The notes below the pieces were generated by a model that saw nothing but the letters and a program-made list of their open reading frames with translations, searched no databases and was not told the DNA's origin. The position numbers were made by a program, and so were the translations under genes. Of a DNA stretch of 22,971 nucleotides, positions 13,198 through 20,981 are shown in pieces. Numbering within the stretch: the stretch's first letter is position 1; every line of letters begins with the position of its first letter. Source of the stretch: Bacillota bacterium (GTDB lineage: Bacteria > Bacillota > Clostridia > Christensenellales > UMGS416); NCBI GenBank assembly GCA_023409755.1, contig JAEYRA010000190.1:1-22971 (forward strand). Direction: 5' to 3'.

Positions 13198-14736
13198 ATG
13201 GCTTGGATCAAACGTAACGTCTTCGCACTGCTGACCGCGGTGCTGCTGGTGGTGGCTGCGGCCGTTGTCACCGTGGAGGCGCGCCAGAAGAGCACGTCCG
13301 GTGCCGTGTTCACCAACCACACCACCACCCAGGAGGCCGCCGCAGGCTGGACGGAAACCAGGAGCCTGAACAGTTACGACCTGACGCTGACCTTCGACCC
13401 CAGGGACAAACGCCTGACCGGCCGGCTGCAGTTCGCTTACGCCAACGACGAAGGCCAGCCCATGAGCGAGCTGCACTTTCTGCTGTATGCCAACAGCTTT
13501 GCCAAGCAGGGCTATGGCGCGGTCTCGGCGGAGGATTTTGACAGTGCCTACCCCAACGGGTTCTCACCCGGGTCCATTGCCATCGACGGGGTGACCGGCG
13601 ACGGGACCGCCCTTAAGTGGGCCGTGACCGGCGAGCAGCAGCAGGTGCTGCGGGTGAAGCTGCCAAAAACCCTCGCGCACGGCGACACCGCCACCGTAAC
13701 GATTGACTACACCGTGACCATCCCCAACTGTTATGGCCGCTTCGGCTATGGGGAGGATACGTTTTCCTTGGTCAACTGCCACCCAATCCTGTCGGTGTAC
13801 GACGCCGGCCAGTGGCACGACTATCCCTACTACGAGATGGGCGACCCCTTTTACAGTGAGGTTGCCGACTACAACGCCACCATCACCGCGCCAGCCGGTT
13901 ACACGCTGGCCACAACCGGGCTCACCGCCCGTCAGGAGGACGGCGACCGGGTGGTGTGGACGGTGAACGCCCCCGCCCGACGGGACTTTGGCTTTGTCGC
14001 GTCCGACCACTTCCGGGTGGAATCCACCGAAGTGGACGGCGTACTGGTGCGCTCCTACTGGCTCGCCGGCGACGAAACCACCGGCCGGCAGGCCCTTTCC
14101 ACCGCCGCCCAGTCCATCGAGCTCTACAACGCCCTTTATGGCGCCTATCCCTACGGGGAGTTCTCGGTGGTGCAGACCGATTTCTACATCGGCGGCATGG
14201 AGTACCCGGGCATGGTGCTCATTGACAGCACGCTGTACCAGAATTATTCCAGCCGTCCGGTTCTCGACCTCGTGGTGGCCCACGAAACCGCCCACCAGTG
14301 GTGGTACGCCGCCGTGGGCAACGACGAAGTAGAGCTGCCCTGGCTCGATGAGGGTCTGACTGAGTTTACCACCCAGGTGTTCTTTGAGAAATGCCGGGGC
14401 GAGAGTTACCGCGACGTTTACCGCCAGCAGATTGACTACCTGGCAGACTACCGGCAGATGGACGCCGACACCGACGACACCCGGGCCGACCTGCCCAGCT
14501 ACCGCTACGACAACGCCACGAGCTACTCCGCCTGGGTCTATGACCGCACGGCCGCGGTGCTGCAGGCCCTACGGGCAGAGGTGGGCGACGACGCCTTCTT
14601 CCAGGGGATGAGGGATTATTACACCGCCAACCGGCTGGGCATTGCCGACCGCGAAGCCCTGGAGGACGCGCTGGAGCACGCCACCGGGCGGGAGCTGACC
14701 GACTGGCTGACCCAGGAGCTGGGGCAGGCGCAGTAG
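13198..14736 (+). CDS. Membrane-anchored M1-family metallopeptidase
   Basis: ATG 13198 has GGGAGA seven bases upstream; an in-frame TTG at 13168 is less likely. The protein has 512 residues. The N-terminus (MAWIKRN then a hydrophobic run to about residue 25) is a signal anchor or signal peptide. Residues about 45-270 form the beta-sandwich N-domain. The gluzincin core follows: GGMEYPGMV (332-340, the GAMEN-like substrate loop), the zinc motif HETAH (362-366) and the third zinc ligand Glu385 in WLDEGLTEF, at exactly the HExxH-18-E spacing. A short helical tail ends in WLTQELGQAQ. M1 enzymes cleave N-terminal residues from peptides; here it would act outside the membrane. The full C-terminal helical domain of large M1 aminopeptidases is reduced, as in many Firmicutes versions. 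The M23 gene follows by 57 bases. Confidence 0.9.
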   Translation: MAWIKRNVFALLTAVLLVVAAAVVTVEARQKSTSGAVFTNHTTTQEAAAGWTETRSLNSYDLTLTFDPRDKRLTGRLQFAYANDEGQPMSELHFLLYANSFAKQGYGAVSAEDFDSAYPNGFSPGSIAIDGVTGDGTALKWAVTGEQQQVLRVKLPKTLAHGDTATVTIDYTVTIPNCYGRFGYGEDTFSLVNCHPILSVYDAGQWHDYPYYEMGDPFYSEVADYNATITAPAGYTLATTGLTARQEDGDRVVWTVNAPARRDFGFVASDHFRVESTEVDGVLVRSYWLAGDETTGRQALSTAAQSIELYNALYGAYPYGEFSVVQTDFYIGGMEYPGMVLIDSTLYQNYSSRPVLDLVVAHETAHQWWYAAVGNDEVELPWLDEGLTEFTTQVFFEKCRGESYRDVYRQQIDYLADYRQMDADTDDTRADLPSYRYDNATSYSAWVYDRTAAVLQALRAEVGDDAFFQGMRDYYTANRLGIADREALEDALEHATGRELTDWLTQELGQAQ

Positions 14737-14793
14737 CGCCCCCGGCCCGGCAGCTGGAACACAAAGGAGGAACCCTACGGGGAACCACACTGG

Positions 14794-16365
14794 ATGAGAG
14801 TATCGGGACGCAAACATCGAACCATAGGTCAAAGCGCGCCGTCCTTCTCCACGCCGCGGCGTCGGGGCTTGTCTGCCCTGCGGCTGGGTAGGCGGCACGT
14901 CGGCCGTGTGCGGCCCTCCACCGCGCTTGCCCCCTACAACCCCGTGGCCCTGGCGCTGCGCCCGGCCCGGCGGGGGTTCCAGTGGCAGTGGCTGGCCCTT
15001 GCCTGCGGCGTGGCCGTGCTGGCGGTGGGCCTTACCCTTGGTGCGCTGGCACTCTTTGCCCTGCCCCGCATGGTGGACGGCCAGCAGCTTGTGTTTGACG
15101 GCCGTGTGCTGGGTGTCACCGCCAGCGCCGACGACGCCCGAGACGCCCTCTCCGCCATTCAGGACGATCTCAAGACCACTTATGGCATGGAGGTGGAACT
15201 CAAGCAGGAGTTAACCTTCCGGCCCGTGGTGGTGGACGAGCGCAGCCTGCTTACGGCCAAGCAGACCCAGAAAACCCTGCGCGACAACATCGACGTGGAT
15301 GTGGTGGCCTCGGTCATCACCGTCAACGACCGCCCGGCTGTGGCGCTGAAAACCACCGCCGAGGCCCAGCAGGCCCTCAACAGCATCCTCCAGCCCTTCC
15401 GCGATGTGCCCGAAGGCCGGGAACGCGCCGACATTGGTTTTGTGGAGGACGTGAAGGTGGAGGAGATGACCACCGACTACGGCCTGGTGTGCGACACGAA
15501 TGAGGCAGCCCGCACCCTGCAGCTGGGCGCGGGGGCGGAGGACAACTGGTACACCGTGCAAAAGGGCGACAGCCTCTCGCGCATCGCCAAGAAGTTCGGG
15601 CTCAAGGTCTCCGACCTGCGCAAGGCCAACCCCGAGGTAGCCTCCACCGACGTCATACAGCCCGACCAGCAGATCAACGCCATCAAACCCCGGCGTTGGC
15701 TGAACGTCCGCTTCACCGACACCGTGACCCGCGAGGAAGCCCTGCCCTTTGAGACCGTGGAGAAGAAGTCCGCCGACCTCTACACCACCCAGAAGCAGGT
15801 GACTCAAGAGGGCAAGGATGGCAAGCGGCAGGTCGTGGCCCGCGTCACCTACATCAACGGCATGGAGTCGGTCCATGAGATCGTGAGCCAAACCGTACTC
15901 ACAAAGGCCACCGACCAGATTGTACTGCGCGGCACCAAGAAGGTGCCCACCAGCGACGACGGCGGCACCGCGACCTCCGGCAAGTTCATTGTGCCGGTGA
16001 AGAATTACCGGCTGACCAGCACCTTCAAGGTTCGCACGCTGAACGGCGTGACACGCTGGCACTACGGCGTGGACCTGGCCTGCCCCACCGGCACACCCAT
16101 CTACGCCAGCCGCAGCGGCACCATCAGTTACTCGGGCTCGGTCTCAGGCTATGGGCTGCTGGTGAAAATCAACCATGGTGACGGCATCGAGACCCGCTAT
16201 GGCCACAACTCCAAATTGCTGGTGAAGAAGGGACAGAAGGTCAAACAGGGGCAAATCATCGCCCTCGCTGGCAGCACGGGCCGCAGCACCGGCCCCCACT
16301 GCCATTTTGAGATTCGCATTAACGGCAAGCCGGTGAACCCGGAAAAATACGTAAAAGTGCGCTAG
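14794..16365 (+). CDS. LysM-G5-M23 murein endopeptidase
   Basis: The 523-residue protein starts at ATG 14794. A basic cytoplasmic segment of about 60 residues precedes one membrane helix (about 66-92). Outside follow an alpha/beta stretch, LysM (about 252-298, WYTVQKGDSLSRIAKKFG), a G5-like domain (about 305-385, ending VLRGTKKVP) and the M23 peptidase with HYGVD (H423, D427) and the catalytic HCH (H502, H504). M23 enzymes cut peptidoglycan cross-bridges; LysM binds glycan chains. The layout matches cell-wall remodelling proteins of Clostridia. A strong AAAGGAGG at 14763-14770 lies 23 bases before the ATG with no start codon at normal distance, so GGGGAA nearer the start may serve instead. 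Probably cotranscribed with the M1 peptidase. Confidence 0.93.
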   Translation: MRVSGRKHRTIGQSAPSFSTPRRRGLSALRLGRRHVGRVRPSTALAPYNPVALALRPARRGFQWQWLALACGVAVLAVGLTLGALALFALPRMVDGQQLVFDGRVLGVTASADDARDALSAIQDDLKTTYGMEVELKQELTFRPVVVDERSLLTAKQTQKTLRDNIDVDVVASVITVNDRPAVALKTTAEAQQALNSILQPFRDVPEGRERADIGFVEDVKVEEMTTDYGLVCDTNEAARTLQLGAGAEDNWYTVQKGDSLSRIAKKFGLKVSDLRKANPEVASTDVIQPDQQINAIKPRRWLNVRFTDTVTREEALPFETVEKKSADLYTTQKQVTQEGKDGKRQVVARVTYINGMESVHEIVSQTVLTKATDQIVLRGTKKVPTSDDGGTATSGKFIVPVKNYRLTSTFKVRTLNGVTRWHYGVDLACPTGTPIYASRSGTISYSGSVSGYGLLVKINHGDGIETRYGHNSKLLVKKGQKVKQGQIIALAGSTGRSTGPHCHFEIRINGKPVNPEKYVKVR

Positions 16366-16880
16366 CTGCGCTTCGCTTTCGAGCCCGCCGCTTACGCGAC
16401 GGGCTCGAGCAGGAATGCTCGTCACGAGTTACCGTTCGCCCCGCGCCGCGCATGTCGCCGCGGGGCGTTTGTCTATGTTGGTCGTGCAGAGCTCCTACGG
16501 AGGAGACGCCGCTCACGCGGGATGGGCCGAGTGCCACGGACGGGCTGTGGGGCGCCGCTGCGGGGTAAACCCGCGACGCGGCTGTAGGGTGCGGCTCCCG
16601 CAGCGGGGAGTGGTGTTCACACAGCGGGGCTGGGCGTACCATCCTTCGTGCGCGTTGCGAACTTCCCCCCGGGCAATCGACGGCACTCGGCATGCGACAG
16701 CGGGCGGGGATGTCTGAGCCGGGGCATTGCCCCGCAATGCCCCGGCGAGTTACCCGCCGCTGCCTCCCAATCTGTGCCGATTGTCCGGTCTTGGGAGTTC
16801 GCCCGCGCCTCCTGGGCGCTTTTGGGCACTTTTGGCGCTTACCAAAAGTGCCGCCCAGCGCAGCGCGTTTCCCTTAAATG
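16366..16880 (+). repeat. Family A large structured repeat, copy IV
   Basis: It starts directly after the M23 stop codon. It holds the hairpin TCGAGCCCG/CGGGCTCGA (16379-16408) with inner CGC/GCG; CGCCCCGCG/CGCGGGGCG (16437-16467) around the same 13-nt loop as copy II; the box GTCTATGTTGGTCGTGC (16471-16487); one hairpin with loop GTAAA (GCCGC/GCGGC outside, GCGGG/CCCGC inside, 16554-16582); and the 3' module with the 12-bp variable hairpin CCGGGGCATTGC/GCAATGCCCCGG (16719-16745) and GGCACTTTTGG/CCAAAAGTGCC (16825-16852). The stretch from 16881 to 17112 shows no further structure or gene that I can support. Confidence 0.8.
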
Positions 16881-17112
16881 CAGATCAGGTGCCCGAAAAG
16901 AGGTGCTTCACACATGAGTTCCCACTGCCACTTGCCCCACCCGCCGCCACCAGCGTCGGCCATGTCCCCGATGCCATGTCCTGCGCATTGTTATCAATCA
17001 CCACCCCGGCAATTCCTTGGGTGGCCACACAGGCAAACAAGGTAACCCCATACAACGAAGCGAAAGTGACAACCGGGAATGCCTGCAACAGAAGCAAAGG
17101 GAGGGCATGTGA

Positions 17113-17868
17113 ATGGAACGACTCATTACCCTGCGCAACCAAACCTCCCTCGCCCGGGTGCCCCCCGAATACCTGCCCCTGCTGGGCGATGTGACCGCCC
17201 TGCTGCAGGCCGCGCTGGGCCCCACCCTGCGGGAGGTACGTGTGCTGGGCTCGGTAGCCCGGGGCAATGCCGTACCCGGCAGCTCCGACCTGGATGTTCT
17301 GGCCGTAACGCTGGAAGACGTGCCGGAGGACGTGCGCCGCGACCTCGACAAGCGAACACGCGCCCTGGCCGCCCAGTACCCGCTGGTGACCAAGGTGGAC
17401 CTGCAGATGATGAGCGACGGGGCCATCGCCGCCCACCCCGAATATGAGCTCATTGTTCGCACCGATTCCTTCTGCCTGACTGGTGAGGACCGCTACACCA
17501 CCGGGGAAGTGACCCTGCCCGTCGCCCAGTTGGCCGACCTATGGCACCCGGATATTGATGGCATTCTGCGTGACTATGAGACGGCCCTGCGGAACCCCAC
17601 CCTGCCAGCGGACGAAGTGGTGCGCTACACCCGCCTGACGGGCAAGGACATGCTCAAGTGCTTCCAACGGCGGCGGCTGCTGGAGCACGGCATCTATGAG
17701 CGGGATATGGAGTTCGTATATGAGGCGCTGAGACGCCATCTGCCGGGCGATGCGCCGCTCTTTGACCGGCTGTGGGCGATGTACTGCCACCCCACCGCCG
17801 GCCGGGACGCGGCCATCGCCGTCTTGGAGGCGTGCAGGGAGGCCAAAGCACGCATCCTAACGGAGTAA
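17113..17868 (+). CDS. Pol-beta-type nucleotidyltransferase
   Basis: The 251-residue protein starts at ATG 17113 with GGAGG at 17100-17104. It has the nucleotidyltransferase signature GSVARGNAVPGSSDLDV: G46-S47, then the metal-binding D59-x-D61, with a third Asp (about 96) in TKVDLQMM. The C-terminal half is helical and resembles the extra helical domain of aminoglycoside and other small-molecule nucleotidyltransferases. Such enzymes transfer AMP or another nucleotide to a hydroxyl of an antibiotic, protein or other acceptor. The acceptor here is unknown; a resistance role is possible but not shown. No toxin-antitoxin partner (HEPN or MNT pair) lies next to it. The gene is convergent with the nitroreductase, with no clear terminator in the 36 bases between. 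Confidence 0.8.
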   Translation: MERLITLRNQTSLARVPPEYLPLLGDVTALLQAALGPTLREVRVLGSVARGNAVPGSSDLDVLAVTLEDVPEDVRRDLDKRTRALAAQYPLVTKVDLQMMSDGAIAAHPEYELIVRTDSFCLTGEDRYTTGEVTLPVAQLADLWHPDIDGILRDYETALRNPTLPADEVVRYTRLTGKDMLKCFQRRRLLEHGIYERDMEFVYEALRRHLPGDAPLFDRLWAMYCHPTAGRDAAIAVLEACREAKARILTE

Positions 17869-17904
17869 CGACGACAACCGCAGGAATTGCCCTGTTTGAT
17901 TCGG

Positions 17905-18438
17905 TTATTCCCCTTTGCCGCCGGGCAAGTCCTTCAGCCACAGCGTCATGCCGTCCTCCCACTGGGTGCGGGGCTCGTGTTCCTCGGCGGGGTAGCCCAG
18001 GTACACTGTGCCCAGCGGTTCCAGGTGGTCGGGCAGGTGGAGGTGCGCGCGCAACCGGTCGCTGCCCTGCTTCAGGGGCCAGCAGCCCAGCCACACCGCC
18101 CCCAGGCCCATCTCCACCGCAGCAAGCAGCATGTTTTGGATGGCGGCGGAGCAGTCCTGCACCCAGAAGTCCCGCGCCACCAGGGGCATCATCCTGCGTT
18201 TGTCACCACACACCACGATGGCCGCCGGCGCGCCGAAGCGCCCGAAAAGTGTGGCCGTGCGCACCCGCTCCATGGTGTCGGGGTCGTTGGCCAGCAGGAA
18301 GACCCACGGCTTGCGGTTGTGGGCCGAAGGCGCGGCGGCCCCCAGACGCGTCAGCTCCTCCAGTTTCTCGGCCTCCACCGGGCGGTCCTGGTATTTGCGC
18401 ACGCTGCGGCGGGCGTAGATGGCTTCCTTCACGTTCAT
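17905..18438 (-). CDS. Small nitroreductase family flavoprotein
   Basis: The protein has 177 residues from the ATG at 18438-18436, preceded by GGGAG at a good distance; the longer in-frame start lacks a ribosome binding site. The N-terminus MNVKEAIYARRSVRKYQDRP is the FMN-binding start of the nitroreductase family, followed by GAAAPSAHNRKPWVF and later QDCSAAIQNMLLAAVEMGLG with WLGC, all standard family blocks. These enzymes form homodimers with FMN and reduce nitro groups, quinones or flavins with NAD(P)H. The short compact form with LGTVYLGYPAEE near the end is common in Clostridia. The physiological substrate cannot be read from the sequence. Confidence 0.92.
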   Translation of the reverse strand: MNVKEAIYARRSVRKYQDRPVEAEKLEELTRLGAAAPSAHNRKPWVFLLANDPDTMERVRTATLFGRFGAPAAIVVCGDKRRMMPLVARDFWVQDCSAAIQNMLLAAVEMGLGAVWLGCWPLKQGSDRLRAHLHLPDHLEPLGTVYLGYPAEEHEPRTQWEDGMTLWLKDLPGGKGE

Positions 18439-18475
18439 GAGGCGGCTCCCTTCACCGGGCATTGCCCTTTGGCCC

Positions 18476-18504
18476 ATTCTAGCAGATTCTCCAGCCCTTG
18501 GCAC
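18476..18504 (-). promoter_or_regulatory. Promoter of the nitroreductase gene
   Basis: On the minus strand GTGCCA (18504-18499), a 17-base spacer and TAGAAT (18481-18476) form a sigma-70-type promoter with four and five consensus matches. It lies 37 bases before the start codon and is back to back with the esterase promoter. Confidence 0.6.
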
Positions 18505-18517
18505 CCCCGGTGCGCGC

Positions 18518-18560
18518 CGTTCGGTTTGGGATTGAAACCCAACCTCTCGAACGGTATACT
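18518..18560 (+). promoter_or_regulatory. Promoter of the esterase gene with overlapping dyad
   Basis: TTGAAA (18532-18537), 17 bases, TATACT (18555-18560) is a good promoter 43 bases before ATG 18604. It is embedded in an imperfect dyad: CGTTCG (18518-18523) with CGAACG (18548-18553), and TTGGG (18526-18530) with CCCAA (18538-18542). A repressor bound here would cover the -35. Confidence 0.7.
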
Positions 18561-18603
18561 GTACCCAATTCCTCCCATCCGCAAGCGGGAAGGAGGGTCT
18601 GCC

Positions 18604-19623
18604 ATGCCCCGCCGATGGATCACCGCCACAACCGCCCTGTTGCTGGCAGCGCTGCTGGCTGCCTGCGCAGCCACGGCGGGTTCCCCCGCCGCAGTGCCGG
18701 CCACGCCTGCGGCAGCCACTGTTGCCAGCGCGGCCCCGGCCGCCACGTCAACGGCCACCCGCACCGGGCGCACCCCCCTGCCGACGCCCACGCCCAGCCC
18801 GGCGCCCACGCCCACGGTCTTCCCGCCATTGCGCGGCACGCTGGAGCGCACCACCTTCCACAGCGATTTACTGGAGCGTGACCTCAAGCTCAACGTCTAC
18901 CTGCCCGAGGGCTACGACGGCGACCGGCGCTTCCCAGTGCTCTATGTGCTGCACGGCTTCGGCGGTAACGCTGACAGCTGCCTGGAGAGCAACCAGATCC
19001 CCGAGCGAGCCGAGGAACTGATGGCAGCCGGCGACATCCCACCGGCCATTCTGGTGTTCCCCTCCTTTGAGAACAGCTACCTCGTGAACACCAGCGAGGA
19101 ACCGGGCTTTGTGTCCTTTGGCAGCAGCGACCCCACCAGTGGCATCCAGACCGGGTCCTACGAGGATTACTATGTGGACGAACTGATCCCCACCATCGAC
19201 CAGTCCTACCGCACCATTGCCAAGCGGTCGGGGCGAATGATCTGTGGGTTCTCCAGCGGAGGGTTCGCGGCGCTGCACACGGCGTTTCGGCACCCCGACC
19301 TCTTCAGCCGGGTGGGCGGCCACAGCCCCGCCGTGCAGTGGAACGGCCTGCCCGTGCAGGTGCTCTTCCCCACCCAGGAGAAGACCGCCAGCGACTACCC
19401 CAACGCCCTGGCCGCCACGGCGGATTTGTCGGGCCTCTCGATCTTCATCGACTGCGGCGACCTCGACCCCTATGTGTACCAGGGCACCTATGAGCTCAGC
19501 CAGGCGCTGGCCGGCAACAAAACCGCCGAGTACACCTACTTCGTGGGCAAGGGCGGGCACGACAGCGCTTACACCAACGCCTATCTGGCTGATTACCTGC
19601 GGTTCCTGCTGGGCGGGGAATGA
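18604..19623 (+). CDS. Lipoprotein esterase, PF00756 (esterase D-like) alpha/beta hydrolase
   Basis: ATG 18604 has AAGGAGGG at 18590-18596. The protein has 339 residues. The lipobox LLAAC places the modified Cys at position 21, so it is anchored outside the membrane. A low-complexity Ala/Thr/Pro linker (about 25-75) joins it to the catalytic domain. That domain has NVYLPEGYDGDRRFPVLYVLHGFGG in two blocks, the nucleophile elbow GFSSGG (Ser217), an acidic DCGDLDPY segment and the catalytic His in GKGGHDSAY. This is the esterase D-like family, which contains feruloyl and acetyl esterases, siderophore esterases and mycolyltransferases. An extracellular polysaccharide or ester hydrolase is the most natural reading; the substrate is unknown. 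The stop is 41 bases before the acetyltransferase start, so they may be cotranscribed. Confidence 0.9.
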   Translation: MPRRWITATTALLLAALLAACAATAGSPAAVPATPAAATVASAAPAATSTATRTGRTPLPTPTPSPAPTPTVFPPLRGTLERTTFHSDLLERDLKLNVYLPEGYDGDRRFPVLYVLHGFGGNADSCLESNQIPERAEELMAAGDIPPAILVFPSFENSYLVNTSEEPGFVSFGSSDPTSGIQTGSYEDYYVDELIPTIDQSYRTIAKRSGRMICGFSSGGFAALHTAFRHPDLFSRVGGHSPAVQWNGLPVQVLFPTQEKTASDYPNALAATADLSGLSIFIDCGDLDPYVYQGTYELSQALAGNKTAEYTYFVGKGGHDSAYTNAYLADYLRFLLGGE

Positions 19624-19664
19624 GCCCCGGGAGAACCTCGCCAACCCGAAAAGGAGACATTGCC

Positions 19665-20252
19665 ATGCAACTGCCCACCCACCCAGGCACCCAGGTGATT
19701 GAGACCGGGCGGCTGCGGCTGCGCCGCTTCCGGCCGGAGGACGCACCGGCGGCCTTCGCCAACTGGACCAACAGTGCCGAAGTCTGCCGGCACCTGCAGT
19801 GGGCCCCCCATGGCACGGTGCAGGCCACCCGCGACGTGCTGGAGCGCTGGATTGCCCGGTATGACAACCCCGCCTGCTACCACTGGTGCATCGCCCTGCG
19901 GGGCAGCGACGAGGCCATTGGGGCGCTTGAGTTTGTGGCCCTCAGTGAGCACAACCGTTGGGCCGAGGCGGGCTACTGTCTGGGCAGGGCCTGGTGGGGC
20001 CAGGGCATCATGACCGAGGCGCTGCGGGCGGTGGTGGATTTTGCCTTCACCCGCACACCGCTCCACCGCATCGAGGCCCGCCACAGCGTGAAGAACCCCG
20101 CCAGTGGCCGGGTGATGGAGAAGGCCGGCATGACCTACGAGGGGACTGCCCGGGGCCGTTCGCTGGTGCACGGGGCCTTTGTGGACACGACCCAGTGGGC
20201 CATTCTGCGGGAGGACTGGGAAGCGGCCTACCCCGCTGCGAAGGAGAACTGA
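19665..20252 (+). CDS. GNAT N-acetyltransferase, RimJ/RimL type
   Basis: The 195-residue protein starts at ATG 19665 with AAGGAG at 19651-19656. It opens with IETGRLRLRRFRPEDAPAAF, the typical first strand and helix of the Acetyltransf_3 group, and later has EAGYCLGRAWWGQGIMTEAL (acetyl-CoA loop) and HRIEARHSVKNPASGRVMEK with AGMTYEG, the family's C-terminal motif. Such enzymes acetylate protein N-termini or small amines using acetyl-CoA. The stop is followed one base later by the phosphatase start, so the two are cotranscribed. The substrate is unknown. Confidence 0.92.
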   Translation: MQLPTHPGTQVIETGRLRLRRFRPEDAPAAFANWTNSAEVCRHLQWAPHGTVQATRDVLERWIARYDNPACYHWCIALRGSDEAIGALEFVALSEHNRWAEAGYCLGRAWWGQGIMTEALRAVVDFAFTRTPLHRIEARHSVKNPASGRVMEKAGMTYEGTARGRSLVHGAFVDTTQWAILREDWEAAYPAAKEN

Positions 20253-20253
20253 C

Positions 20254-20880
20254 ATGCGTTTACTGGTGATGCGGCACGGGCAATCGGAGGCCGACATTCT
20301 GGGCGTGCACGAGGGCAGCGCCGACTACCCCCTGACGGCGATGGGGCTGGAGCAAGCCGGGCGGGCGGCCCGGTGGATTGCCGGGCGCTACCCGGTGAAC
20401 GCCGTGTGGAGCAGCCCCCTGCAGCGGGCACTGGCCACAGCCCGGCTGGTGGCGGCCGCCACCGGTGCGCCGCTCACAGTGGAGCGCGAGCTGCGGGAAC
20501 ACGACAACGGCCTGTTGGCGGGCCTCTCGCGGGAGGAAGCCACCCGCCTCTACCCCCGGGTGGAGGGCCTGCCACCCCACCGGGCAGCCTGGGGGCAGGA
20601 GCCACCGCTCGCCTTCCGCGCCCGGGCCGAGGAGCTCTTCGCCCGGCTGCTCCACGAGAATGACCCCGACGATACGGTCGTCGTCGTCAGCCACGGCGGC
20701 ACCATCGACCAACTCGCCCGCTGCTTCCTGCGCCTGCCCTTTGACGGCGACGTGACCTTCACCACCGGCGACACCGGCCTGCACGAATGGGTGTGCCAAC
20801 CGGGCCTGCGCCGGGTGGTGCGCACCAACTGCCAGGAGCACCTGGCGGGGCTCGACGCGGCATTGCCCGTGGGGGAATAG
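20254..20880 (+). CDS. Histidine phosphatase family protein (phosphoglycerate mutase-like)
   Basis: The 208-residue protein starts at ATG 20254 with AAGGAG at 20241-20246, one base after the acetyltransferase stop. It begins MRLLVMRHGQSEAD, with R7-H8-G9 as the phosphohistidine motif, continues with VWSSPLQRALATARL (the second Arg) and ELREHDNGLLAGLS, and has VVVVSHGGTI with the second catalytic His. These features define the branch-1 histidine phosphatases. Members dephosphorylate small metabolites such as sugar phosphates, nucleotides or cobalamin precursors. Nothing nearby reveals the substrate. Confidence 0.93.
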   Translation: MRLLVMRHGQSEADILGVHEGSADYPLTAMGLEQAGRAARWIAGRYPVNAVWSSPLQRALATARLVAAATGAPLTVERELREHDNGLLAGLSREEATRLYPRVEGLPPHRAAWGQEPPLAFRARAEELFARLLHENDPDDTVVVVSHGGTIDQLARCFLRLPFDGDVTFTTGDTGLHEWVCQPGLRRVVRTNCQEHLAGLDAALPVGE

Positions 20881-20981
20881 GGCGGGACAGCGAACGCGCC
20901 ACACAAAGGGAGAACTGGCAAGGGGACTGGCTGCAGCACAATGGTTATGCTGAAGTTTATGGGGAGACATAAGAGATAAAC

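Noticed and set aside
16727..17194. 155-codon frame ending inside the nucleotidyltransferase gene
   Set aside because: It starts in the variable hairpin of Family A and overlaps a well supported gene in another frame.
17887..18603. Much longer N-terminus for the esterase
   Set aside because: The extension overlaps the nitroreductase on the opposite strand and its promoter. ATG 18604 has a strong ribosome binding site and begins a proper lipoprotein signal.
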